Positions 18,316 to 27,900 of a DNA stretch of 64,000 nt are shown piece by piece; the first letter of the stretch is position 1; each line of letters starts with the position of its first letter. The notes below the pieces were generated by a model. It saw only the letters and a list, made by a program, of their open reading frames with translations, was not told where the DNA came from and made no database searches. The position numbers and the translations under genes were made by a program. Origin of the DNA: Phycisphaerae bacterium (GTDB lineage Bacteria; Planctomycetota; Phycisphaerae; UBA1845; UTPLA1); assembly GCA_023150615.1 (NCBI GenBank), contig JAKLKO010000001.1, positions 207,356-271,355 on the forward strand, given 5' to 3'.

Positions 18316-18458
18316 CATTCACAATCTCGCCCTCCGTCGTTCAGGAGGGCGAGCCTCCCGGTGAGCCGGGAAAAGGGTCTGCCGCTCGTGTGTGAACCGC
18401 AACTCGGCAGGAGCCTCTCCCTCACGCGCCGTAATATCATGGATATCCGTATGGATCG
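18316..18458 (+). repeat. Dispersed repeat, copy B
   Basis: Plus-strand counterpart of the element at 14886-15028. The hairpin at the same place reads CCCGG-TGAG-CCGGG, so one base pair has changed from A-T to G-C with pairing kept. One frame reads NSAGASPSRA with an upstream in-frame stop, so it is not a coding sequence as such. It lies 40 bases after the proS stop. Confidence 0.85.
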
Positions 18459-18654
18459 ATTCGACGGACCCTCGGTCTTGACGCTCGCAACAGGTGACGG
18501 AACTGGAAGTTCGAGTCTCGCCCGAGCTTTGATTGGTTTCATGAATCAGCCTCGCGCTTCCTCAATGTGGCCGGAACACCCTGAAATGCCGGCAAGACGA
18601 GCACCCAACTTGGAGGGCGCGTTCCAAGCCGTGCGACGCAACGAGGCGCTATTC

Positions 18655-19087
18655 CTAAATGCCGCCGAGGCGCTGAACGCCGCCAATGCGCCCGACACGG
18701 TCGTGGGCGCGCAGACCGTGAACGCGTGGATTGCGACCATTGACGAAGGCGCGACGCACGCCGCTCCCGCCCGCAACGTACACCAGTCCGCGCGGCGAAG
18801 CTCGTACCGCACCACGCCGTCTTCTCCCGCACGCCCGTCTCTCGGCCGACCCTTGAACCCGACCCTCCGACCAACCCCCGCGGCTCGCGCAAGACCGCGT
18901 ACCAGACTCCCCAGCCGCCGATGCCCGGTTCGCGCCGCAACGTCGCCGCGAGCGGCGACTGCGCATCCGCCATCACCTCGGGCGGCCACTCATCCGTCAC
19001 CGTGGCGCGAAGAACGGTCCCGAACCGCGCGCAATCTCCCGCCGCCGCGGCCTCGGCCGCCGCCAGCGACGCGGCGACCAGCTCCAA
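18655..19087 (-). pseudogene. Decayed GNAT-family acetyltransferase
   Basis: Homology to small GNAT acetyltransferases appears in order but in three reading frames. Frame one gives MELVAASLAAAEAA, then DEWPPEVMADA and GWGVWYAVLREPRGLVGG. Frame two continues VGFKGRPRDG and DGVVRYEL. Frame three gives GVRRAFVNGRNPRVHGLRAH and VQRLGGI before a TAG. At least two frameshifts are needed, one near 18865 and one near 18790, and the acetyl-CoA loop is damaged. The remaining DNA between proS and sdhB (18459-18654) shows no recognisable gene. The call rests on my memory of the family pattern. Confidence 0.6.
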
Positions 19088-19120
19088 TCTCGCCGTCTGA
19101 AGAACCCGTGCCGGCGCTGC

Positions 19121-19951
19121 TCACCGCAGCAACCACCGCTTCAGCGCGTACAGCGTCGTCTGTCGCCCGGCCACCGCGATCGATCGCGTCAGCGGGATCT
19201 CCTTCGGACAGACCTTTACGCAGTTCTGCGCATTCCCGCAATCCGTAATTCCCCCCGGCCCCATCATCGCCTCCAGCCGCTCGCGGGCCGCCAGACGGCC
19301 GGTCGGATGCGTGTTGAACAGCACCGCCTGCGAGATCGCCGCCGCGCCGAGGAATTCCTCGTCGTACGCGGCGACCTTCCGCGCCTCGTACTGCTCCGGC
19401 GACTCGCCCGCGTCGCGCGACATCTCGATCTTCGAGAATTGCGGGCACGCCTCGACGCAGCAGCCGCAGGTCATGCACCGCGACAGCGGGTAGGCTTGCT
19501 CCTGCTCCTCCGGCGAGACCCGCGGGCCTTCGCCCGCGTCGTGGTAGCCGGCGACGGCAATCCACGCCCGGACGCGCTTGAGCGAATGGAACATCCGCGC
19601 GCGGTCGACGAACAGATCGCGGACCACCGGGAACTTCGTCATCGGCTCGAGCACGATCTCGCTCGGCTGCTCCTCCAGCAGGCGATCGACCAGCGCCGTG
19701 CAGGCCTGCCGCACGCGCCCGTTGACCAGCATCGTGCACGCCCCGCAGACCTCCTCCAGGCAGTTGCAATCCCACACCACCGGCGTCGTCTCCCGACCGT
19801 CAATCGTTACCGGGTGCGCCGCCACGGCCTGAAGCGCCGAAATCACGTTCATCTGCGGCTGATACGGAATCTCGAAGTACTGCCAGTAGCGCGGCGACTC
19901 GGGCCCGTCCTGTCGCGCAATACGAAGTCGAATCGTGCGGCCTTCCGCCAT
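19121..19951 (-). CDS. sdhB: Succinate dehydrogenase/fumarate reductase iron-sulfur subunit
   Basis: The 276-residue protein carries the plant-type 2Fe-2S motif C64-x4-C69-x2-C72-x11-C84 (WDCNCLEEVCGACTMLVNG), then ferredoxin motifs CMTCGCCVEACP and CGNAQNCVKVCP for the 4Fe-4S and 3Fe-4S clusters. It should relay electrons between the flavoprotein SdhA and quinone at the membrane. The start at 19951 is preceded by a GGGAG site; an in-frame Met 31 codons upstream would add a non-homologous stretch. Neither sdhA nor sdhC is adjacent, which is unusual. Confidence 0.92.
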   Translation of the reverse strand: MAEGRTIRLRIARQDGPESPRYWQYFEIPYQPQMNVISALQAVAAHPVTIDGRETTPVVWDCNCLEEVCGACTMLVNGRVRQACTALVDRLLEEQPSEIVLEPMTKFPVVRDLFVDRARMFHSLKRVRAWIAVAGYHDAGEGPRVSPEEQEQAYPLSRCMTCGCCVEACPQFSKIEMSRDAGESPEQYEARKVAAYDEEFLGAAAISQAVLFNTHPTGRLAARERLEAMMGPGGITDCGNAQNCVKVCPKEIPLTRSIAVAGRQTTLYALKRWLLR

Positions 19952-20066
19952 GCCTGCTCCCTCGCTGCTTCCACCCGCGTCCGCGCCGGGTCGGCCCGAT
20001 TGTAATCCTCGCCGCGCGGACCGGCCAATCACCCGCGGCCACAACCGACCGCCGCGACTGCTGCGC

Positions 20067-21059
20067 TCAGCCGCCGCCGCTCGTCGCCTCCGCGGTCGCC
20101 CGGACGACCGGCGCCGACGCCTCGGGTTTCGGCCCCGGCGCGACGCCCAGCCGGCCCTGCGCCGACAGCATCGACAGCGCGCCGATGACGGCCGCCGTGC
20201 CGCTGAGCCACTGGCCAGGCGTCAGCCGCTCGGAGAATAAGAAGTACGACCCGACCGCCGTCAGAAACGGCATGAGCAGCACGACGCCGCCGCTGATTGC
20301 CACGCCCAGCCGCGCGATGCTTGCGTAGTAAAACACATGCGCCAGTGCGATCCCGATCAGGGCCGAGAGGATCAGCATCCAGAACGGTTCGGCCGGCAGC
20401 GTCAGCGGCGTCGCGCCGTGCGCGCTTCCGAACAGGACCATCAGCACGAGCAGCGCCGCCGCGCTGTACTGGCTGATCGCGGCGAACGCCAGCATCGAGC
20501 GCACGCCCTGCATGTTCCGCCGGATCGCCAGCCCGTATCCGCCGAAGAGTCCGCCCGAGACGATGGCGAGGAGGATCCCGAACGCCGTCCCGCCGCGCGG
20601 GACCTCGGGACCCAGGAAGATCGTTCCCATCGAACCGAGGAAAATCACCGCGAAGCCGATCCAGTATGCCGCTGATCGCAGCACGCCGCGCTCGGATGGA
20701 AACAGCAGGTACGCCCCGGCCGTGACGAACAGCATCTGAAAGCGGAGCAGGAAGGCCATCAGCCCGGGGGCGATGTAGTAGGGCGCCAGCGCGTAGCACA
20801 CCTGCCCCGTCACGTTGAACACGCTCGGCGCGATCGCCGCCCGCCAGAGGCCCTTCGGGAGCGTCCCGCGCCGCGCCGAGAGCCACAGCAGCGGCATCCA
20901 CAGCAGCGCCGAGACGCCGTACCGCCACCCGTTCGCCGTCCACGCGTCGATGTAGGGAACCAAGTACTTCAGGAACAGCGGCGCGCTGGCCCAGCCCACC
21001 AGCGTCAGCGTGATGAAGATCGTCCCGCTCGCCCGACCATGTCCCGCGCCGCCGCGCAT
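20067..21059 (-). CDS. EamA/DMT-family transporter
   Basis: The 330-residue protein has about ten hydrophobic helices in two EamA repeats (about 10-145 and 165-305). Family-like segments are VGWASAPLFLKYLVP at the start and ALAHVFYYASIARLGVAISG near the end. The C-terminal 30 residues are a soluble Ala/Pro-rich tail. DMT members export or import small metabolites across the inner membrane; the substrate cannot be predicted. It lies 115 bases upstream of sdhB on the same strand and is divergent from mdh. Confidence 0.88.
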   Translation of the reverse strand: MRGGAGHGRASGTIFITLTLVGWASAPLFLKYLVPYIDAWTANGWRYGVSALLWMPLLWLSARRGTLPKGLWRAAIAPSVFNVTGQVCYALAPYYIAPGLMAFLLRFQMLFVTAGAYLLFPSERGVLRSAAYWIGFAVIFLGSMGTIFLGPEVPRGGTAFGILLAIVSGGLFGGYGLAIRRNMQGVRSMLAFAAISQYSAAALLVLMVLFGSAHGATPLTLPAEPFWMLILSALIGIALAHVFYYASIARLGVAISGGVVLLMPFLTAVGSYFLFSERLTPGQWLSGTAAVIGALSMLSAQGRLGVAPGPKPEASAPVVRATAEATSGGG

Positions 21060-21168
21060 CCCCGCATTCTAGCGCCATTTCGCCGGCGCTGCGCGGACCC
21101 GTGACGCGCCGGCCCGCGGGCCGTACAATCGGGAGATGCCCGTCGTGAAACTGCGACCACGGAGGTGA

Positions 21169-22125
<957 letters not shown>

Positions 22126-22183
22126 TCTGGCGCTCGTGCTGCGGGCGACCGACGCCGCGGAATCTGGGAGCTACCAAGGGCTT

Positions 22184-22203
22184 GACGCCGACCGTTCGGC
22201 GTC
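22184..22203. terminator. Perfect 8-bp hairpin between convergent genes
   Basis: GACGCCGA, loop CCGT, TCGGCGTC. It lies 59 bases after the mdh stop and about 110 bases from the convergent flavoenzyme stop. There is no T-run on either strand, so it is not a standard Rho-independent terminator; it could stabilise a 3' end or act with Rho. Confidence 0.35.
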
Positions 22204-22311
22204 TCGCTTGTGAACCGCTGCGGGGAGTGTCGAACCGCCGCGCAGAAGCGTGAGCACTGACCGGCCAGGGCCGCACCCGTCGGACGCGGCAAGCGCCCCG
22301 TCCGCGACGCC

Positions 22312-23472
22312 TCAGTCGAACCGCCCCGGCGAGAACATCCCGACCTCGAACCGCGTCCGGCCATCCATCACCAAATCCGCCACCATCTCCCCCACCACCG
22401 CCGAGAACTTGAACCCGTGCCCCGAGCACGCACTGACGACCAGCACTTGCTCCTGACCCGGCAGTGAGCCGATCACGAAATGGGCGTCCGGCGTGTTCGT
22501 GTAGAGACAAACCTTCGCTTCGAGCAGCCGCCCGTCCGCCACCGGAACGTACCGCCGCACGTACGACCGCACGTCCTCCTCATCCGCGGTGCTGACGGCC
22601 CGGTCGACCGACTCCACGTCCGTCGTCGCTCCGCCATGATGCCGGCAAATCTTCACGCCGTCCGAATTCAGCATCGGCACTCCGTAGTACGCCCGCTCCT
22701 CGACGAAGTGGATGAACACCGGCATCCCCGGCGGCTGCACCAGCAACGCATTCTGCGGCTCGAACCAGAACTGCACCTGCCGCTCGACCAACAGCGGCCA
22801 CGCCCGCCCCGGCGTGCGGATCGCGGCCGCCTCGCCCTCGCTGAGCATCGCCGGCAGCCACGGGCCGGCCGCCACGATCGCGTGCCCGGCGGAGTACGTT
22901 CCGCACTCCGTCGCGACATGGACACCCGCGCCGTCCGAGCGAATCGACGTCACGCGCTGCGGCATGAGGATCTCCGCCCCGAACCGCCGCGCCGTCCGCA
23001 GATGCGCCGCGATGCAGCGCTCCGGACACAGCACGCCCGCCTCGGCCTCGAACACGCCGACGTCTCCCGGCTCCGGCCTCAGCGCCGGGAATCGCGCGGT
23101 GATCTCGTCGGCCGCGCGCACGTCGTGCACCAGTCCATGCTCCGTCACGCTGTCGAGCACGCCGCGGATGCACGCATGGTCCGGCGGACCGATGTTCACC
23201 ACGCCGGTGATCGTCAGCAGGGACTCGCCGCTCTCGGCCTGCAGATCGCGCCACAGATCGAACGCACGGTGCAGCAGCGGCACGTAGCGCGGGTCTTCGA
23301 AGTAGGCCTTGCGAATGACGCGGGATCGCCCGTGCGAACTGCCCAGCTCGTGCGGCACGACGTAGCGATCCAAACCCAACACGCGCTGCCTGCGCCGCGC
23401 CAGGTGCGCGGCGACTGCGCTGCCCATCGCTCCCAGGCCCACGACGATCGCGTCATACGTTGAACCGGCCAC
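22312..23472 (-). CDS. Sarcosine oxidase / N-methyltryptophan oxidase family flavoenzyme
   Basis: The 386-residue protein has the N-terminal FAD-binding motif IVVGLGAMGSAVAAHLARR and a DAO fold. KVCLYTNTPDAHF places a Cys (about 322) where monomeric sarcosine oxidase binds FAD covalently, and SACSGHGFKFS follows. Substrates in the family are sarcosine, N-methyltryptophan or other N-methyl amino acids, yielding formaldehyde and hydrogen peroxide. The GTG at 23472 is chosen because it gives the family length and avoids running into the divergent lipoprotein gene; its ribosome site is weak. Confidence 0.88.
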   Translation of the reverse strand: MAGSTYDAIVVGLGAMGSAVAAHLARRRQRVLGLDRYVVPHELGSSHGRSRVIRKAYFEDPRYVPLLHRAFDLWRDLQAESGESLLTITGVVNIGPPDHACIRGVLDSVTEHGLVHDVRAADEITARFPALRPEPGDVGVFEAEAGVLCPERCIAAHLRTARRFGAEILMPQRVTSIRSDGAGVHVATECGTYSAGHAIVAAGPWLPAMLSEGEAAAIRTPGRAWPLLVERQVQFWFEPQNALLVQPPGMPVFIHFVEERAYYGVPMLNSDGVKICRHHGGATTDVESVDRAVSTADEEDVRSYVRRYVPVADGRLLEAKVCLYTNTPDAHFVIGSLPGQEQVLVVSACSGHGFKFSAVVGEMVADLVMDGRTRFEVGMFSPGRFD

Positions 23473-23616
23473 GCGGGCATTCTCGCGTCGCGTTTCCCGC
23501 TTGTCGAAGCGGCCGCACGGGACTCGCGCGCTACGTGGAGTCAACGCTGGGCAGTTCGCCCGCGGCGCGGTATGGTCTGCGGACTGAACGGGATCGGCTT
23601 TTTCGGAGGGCAACTC

Positions 23617-24333
23617 ATGAACCATCGCGTCCGCTTCATCCTCGCACTCGCCGCGATGTCGGGCCTGGCCTGCGATTCCAGTCCCCCGCCGACCGCGGCG
23701 CCCGACCCGTCGCCTACGAAGGCCTCGACGCCACCGGCCGGCCAGGCACCGGCCCCCACACCGGTCGCACAGAAGGCCGCCGAGAAACCGACGCCGCCGC
23801 CCGAAAAAGCCCCGGCCGTGCCGCCGACGGCTTCCCCAAGCACGCCGACGGGCATGACGGATGTTTCATTCCAGGACTTCACGATGACGGTCCCATCGAC
23901 GTGGATGGCCCGAAGCACCGCGAACCCGATGCGACTCGCGCAGTTCACGTGGCCGACGGTCGGCGAGGACAAAGAGGCGCCGGAACTGATCGTCTTCTTC
24001 TTCGGTGTCGGCAGCGGCGGCGGCGTGCAGGCGAACATCGACCGCTGGAGCGGGCAGTTTGAGGAGAAGGAAGCCGGCAAGACCGAGTCGATCAACGGCG
24101 CGCACGGCAAGATCACGATCTTCGACAAGACCGGCACCTTCAAGCTGCAGCCGAGCATGATGGCGCCCGACTACACGCCCAAGCCCGGCTGGCGGATGCT
24201 CGCCGCCGTCATCGAATGCGACGGCGGCCCGATTTTCCTCCGTGCGACGGGACCGGCCGCGTCGATGGGCGAAGCGCGCAACGCGTTTGTGGCGGCGGCG
24301 AAGTCGCTTCGCCCTCGCGCATCGCAATCGTGA
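23617..24333 (+). CDS. Putative lipoprotein with Pro-rich linker
   Basis: The 238-residue protein starts with a short signal sequence ending MSGLAC, an imperfect lipobox (Gly at -3), so Cys18 is a probable lipidation site. A ~60-residue linker rich in Pro, Ala and Thr follows. The C-terminal domain (about 80-235) contains FQDFTMTVPSTWMARS and a Gly-rich turn VGSGGGVQANIDRW. I do not recognise a named family; the pattern resembles planctomycete proteins that bind or sense at the envelope. GGAGGG precedes the ATG at 23617. Confidence 0.75.
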   Translation: MNHRVRFILALAAMSGLACDSSPPPTAAPDPSPTKASTPPAGQAPAPTPVAQKAAEKPTPPPEKAPAVPPTASPSTPTGMTDVSFQDFTMTVPSTWMARSTANPMRLAQFTWPTVGEDKEAPELIVFFFGVGSGGGVQANIDRWSGQFEEKEAGKTESINGAHGKITIFDKTGTFKLQPSMMAPDYTPKPGWRMLAAVIECDGGPIFLRATGPAASMGEARNAFVAAAKSLRPRASQS

Positions 24334-24463
24334 TCGACGACGCCATTTCGCCCGCCGCCCGTGCTTGTGACGCGCGCCCGATGCCCATAAAATCCCGGTT
24401 TCGCCGCAGGGCGCAGCGGTGCTCCGCGTCCGAGCACGTCCCGAGGTCTCGACGAGCTGGCCG

Positions 24464-24970
24464 ATGGCAGCCACGATCACGCTGCTGATCCTCGACGTCG
24501 ACGGGGTCCTGACCGACGGCACGCTCCCCTTCGACGGGGACGGTCAGACGACCAAGACGTTTCACGTGCGCGACGGCGCGGCGCTTCGGGCCTGGCGAGA
24601 CCAGGGCGGCCGGATCGCGCTGCTGAGCGCCCGCGCGTCTGACGCCGTCCGACGCAGAGCCGCCGAGCTGGGCATCGGCGCCGTCGTTCAGGGCGCGACC
24701 GACAAACTCGCGGCGTACGACGAGTTACGGCGTCAGTTTGACGTCGGCGACGAGGCCGTCTGTTACGTCGGCGATGACTGGGCCGACGCGAGCGTGATGA
24801 AGCGTTGCGGGCTGCCGATCGCCGTCGCAGACGCCGCGTCGGCGATCAAGCGGATCGCGCAAGTCGTCACGCGGCGACCGGGTGGTCGCGGCGCGGTGGC
24901 CGACGCCGTCGAGTGTGCCCTGAGGCGGAACGGAACGTGGACGGCGGTGCTGCGCAGCGCCGGGCTGTAG
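24464..24970 (+). CDS. kdsC: KdsC-type Kdo-8-phosphate phosphatase (HAD family)
   Basis: The 168-residue protein has the HAD nucleophile motif LLILDVDGVLTDGTL, the KdsC-typical FHVRDGAALRAWRDQGG, the second motif LLSARAS, a Lys in GATDKLAAYDEL and the acidic motif CYVGDDWADASVM. It should remove phosphate from Kdo-8-phosphate to give Kdo for LPS core. Start ATG at 24464 gives the family length. The next gene begins 9 bases after its stop and encodes an LPS-export-like protein, so they form an operon as in many Gram-negatives. Confidence 0.92.
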   Translation: MAATITLLILDVDGVLTDGTLPFDGDGQTTKTFHVRDGAALRAWRDQGGRIALLSARASDAVRRRAAELGIGAVVQGATDKLAAYDELRRQFDVGDEAVCYVGDDWADASVMKRCGLPIAVADAASAIKRIAQVVTRRPGGRGAVADAVECALRRNGTWTAVLRSAGL

Positions 24971-24979
24971 CCCGACCGG

Positions 24980-27900
24980 ATGGACGAGATGAAGAAACGA
25001 ATCCTGCTGGCCCTCGGAACCATCGTCCTCTGCGTCGGGGCGTTCCTCCTCGTCGCGGAGCGCGAAGTGCCTCCGCCGCAGGTCGATCAGAAAGCCGATG
25101 CCGCGCCGATCCAGGGTTTCATCTCCCGGCCGACGTCGCAGCCCGAGCGCGTCATTTCCGGAGGCGACCTGAAGCTCTCGCCCGGAGATCAGACTTTCGC
25201 CGTCATCTATGACCGCGTCACCGGCGAGCCGAAGTACCAGTTCCGCGCCGACCGCTGGGCGCCGATCAGCGAGACCGAATTCGAGCTCGTCCGCCCCGAG
25301 ATCCGCATCCACATGCCCGGCGGCCAGATCACGCACATCCGCGCCGACGAGGGGCAGGTGGAACTGGCCCAGAGCGGGCGGCGCTCCGTCGAGCCGAAGC
25401 GCGGCTGGCTCCGCGGCGACGTCCGCGTGACCATCGACCGCACGACGCGCAAGTGGCGCGCCGAGCACCCCGACGAGGCCGAGCTCGAGCAGCACCTCGA
25501 TCAGACCATCACGATCTTCCTGACCGACGTCACCTTCGACCTCGACCAGGCCCGCCTTCAATCCAACGGCCGCATCCGCGTGCAGAGCGTCGAGGCCGAT
25601 ATCGACGGCCGCGGCCTGTTGCTCGCGTGGAACCAGGTCGACAACCGTATCGACTACCTGACGATCAAGGAAGGAAAGCAGATGGAATTGCGCCGTGGCG
25701 GACGCATGATCGAGTTCGCCATGCCCGGCTCGCCGCGCGAGTCGCGACCCGGATCGCGCGGGCCGCGGCCGGTTCGATCCGTCGAGATCGCCCGCGCTCG
25801 CCCCATGCAGCCGATGGCCGTCGGGACGACCGCGGCCGAGGCCGCCTCGCAGATCCGCGCCGTGGTCGCGCAGGCGAATCGACCAGCCGCCCTCGCGATG
25901 TCCGCAGCGGCCGCGCCCGACGCCGCTCGACGCGGCGCGGCCAGTGGCCCGGCGCGGGATGCCGATCTCGCTGCCCTCGCCGACGAAGTCGTCGCCGAAG
26001 CCCGCGGCGCTACGTATCGCGGCCGCGTGGGCGAGGAGGATCAAACGAGCACGACGACGCAGCCGCGCGGCTCGCGCCCGAAGGTCGATACGTACAGCGC
26101 CGTGTTCACCGGCAACGTCGTCGTCGAGCAGCGACAGGGCCTGCGCCGCCCCGGTCGCATCACCTGCGAGAAGCTCGAACTCATCTTCGACTTCGGCAAG
26201 AAGCAGAAGCGCTCCAACCTCTTCCAGCCGCGTCCGATCGGCGATGCACCGGCAACGCCCACGACCGGGAAGGCCGATGAGCCGATCGGTCCCGGTTCGC
26301 CCGAAGACACGACGCGACTCATCCTCACCTGGACCGGACCGCTTGAGATGCGTCCGCTGGTCATCCCGACCGATGAGAAGTCCGGGGAGCGATTCGACGC
26401 CATCGCCACCGGCCGGCGGGTCGAGGTCGACGACGAGCGCGGGCACGCGGTCTGCCGCCAACTCGTCTACCGCAATGAGAATCAGCAGGTCTGGCTTTCG
26501 GCGGACGATCGCGAGCCGGTGGTCATCACGACGCGCGAGCGCGAGGCGTCGCCCGCCGAGGGCATGATCGAACGAGCGGTCGGAGCGCTTTCCGGCCGCG
26601 AGGTCTTCTTCGATCGATCGCGCGGCGTCGCTCGAATCGACGGCGCCGGTCGCATGACGCGCCATCCGCGCGGCGATGCGGCGCCCGACGAGCCGGCTCT
26701 GGCCGGCGCGGTCGGCGACATCCGCTGGACGCAGGGCGTGGAGATCGAGATGCGCCAGGCCCGCACGGTCCGCCGCGATCCGGCGACCGGTGAGAAATCC
26801 ATAAAGGTGCAGGACTACATCTCCCGCGCGTGGTTCCACGGCGACGTCCGCGTCGGCCGTGGCGACGAGGAGATTCGCGGAACGGACGTGGCCGCGACGT
26901 TCGCCCCGCCGCCCGAGTCCGGGTCGGCGTCCGGACCACTGGCGCACCTCGACGTGATCGGCAACGTCTTCCTGCGCAGCCGGACGGATACGATCCGGGG
27001 CGATCGACTCGAGGTGGACTTCGATCCGGCAATGCCGCGCCGCAACGTGCCGAAATCGGCCATCGCGACGGGCAACGTCGTCGCGCAGCAGGGCCGGCGT
27101 CGCATCGCCGCCGACCGGATCGAGGTCGCCATGGCGTTGCTCGCGCCGACCGATCGGCCGGGCGCTGCGGCGCCGTCGAACAGGGCCTCTGCCGACCGCG
27201 CGCCGGTCGCAATCACCGAACTGCACGCGTTCCGCGGCGTGCGCGGATACGACCGCGAGCGCCGCTTCGCTGTCAACGCTGACGAACTGCACGCGCGCAT
27301 CCCGGACGGACGGCAGATCGGGTCCGCCGTCGCGCTCGGGCGCAAGGACGGCAGCTTCGCCCGCGTGAAGTACGAGGACTACCGACTGGCCGGAAATCGC
27401 ATCGAGATGGACCTGCGGGCGCAGACGGCCGACGTCAACGGCCCCGGCCGCGCGTATTTCACAAGCGATCGCGACTTCGGCGGCGGCGAACTGCGCGACG
27501 CCGAGACCGTTCGCGTCTCGTGGTCGAGCACGATGAAGGTCCGCGGCCGGGAGAACATCGCGGTTTTCGACGGCGCGGTCCGCGCTCGATCCAGCACGCA
27601 CGAACTCCAGTGCCGCCAGCTTCAGGTGACGCTCGCCGAGTCCGCGCCGACCCGCCGAGCGCGGCCTGCGACGGCGCCGAAGCTCTTCTCGCTCGCGAGC
27701 CTCGGCCTGCCCTCCGATCCGTTCGTCGCTCCGCGCCTGAACGCCGCGCTGGCCGTCTTTCATGCGGCACGGAACTCCTGGAGTGCGCTGATGCCGGCGC
27801 TGACGCCGGTCCTGCCGCCCGGTCCGCGCGGCCGCGACACGCTGCTGGCCAGTCCCGACAGCCCGATGGTTCGCAAGCAGCCTGTTCGAATCGCTGCGAT

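Noticed and set aside
18505..18520. A T-arm-like string (TTCGAGT) suggesting a tRNA
   Set aside because: The bases on either side do not pair into a 5-bp stem and no acceptor or anticodon arm can be drawn.
18361..19248. A 295-codon plus-strand frame beginning inside repeat copy B
   Set aside because: Part of it (near LNAAEALNAANAPD) looks protein-like, but it starts within the repeat, runs antisense to the GNAT remnant and into sdhB, and ends in a Pro/Arg/Ser low-complexity tail.
22200..22250. Possible third copy of the dispersed repeat after mdh
   Set aside because: Only a short string (CTTGTGAACCGC) resembles the repeat; the rest does not align.
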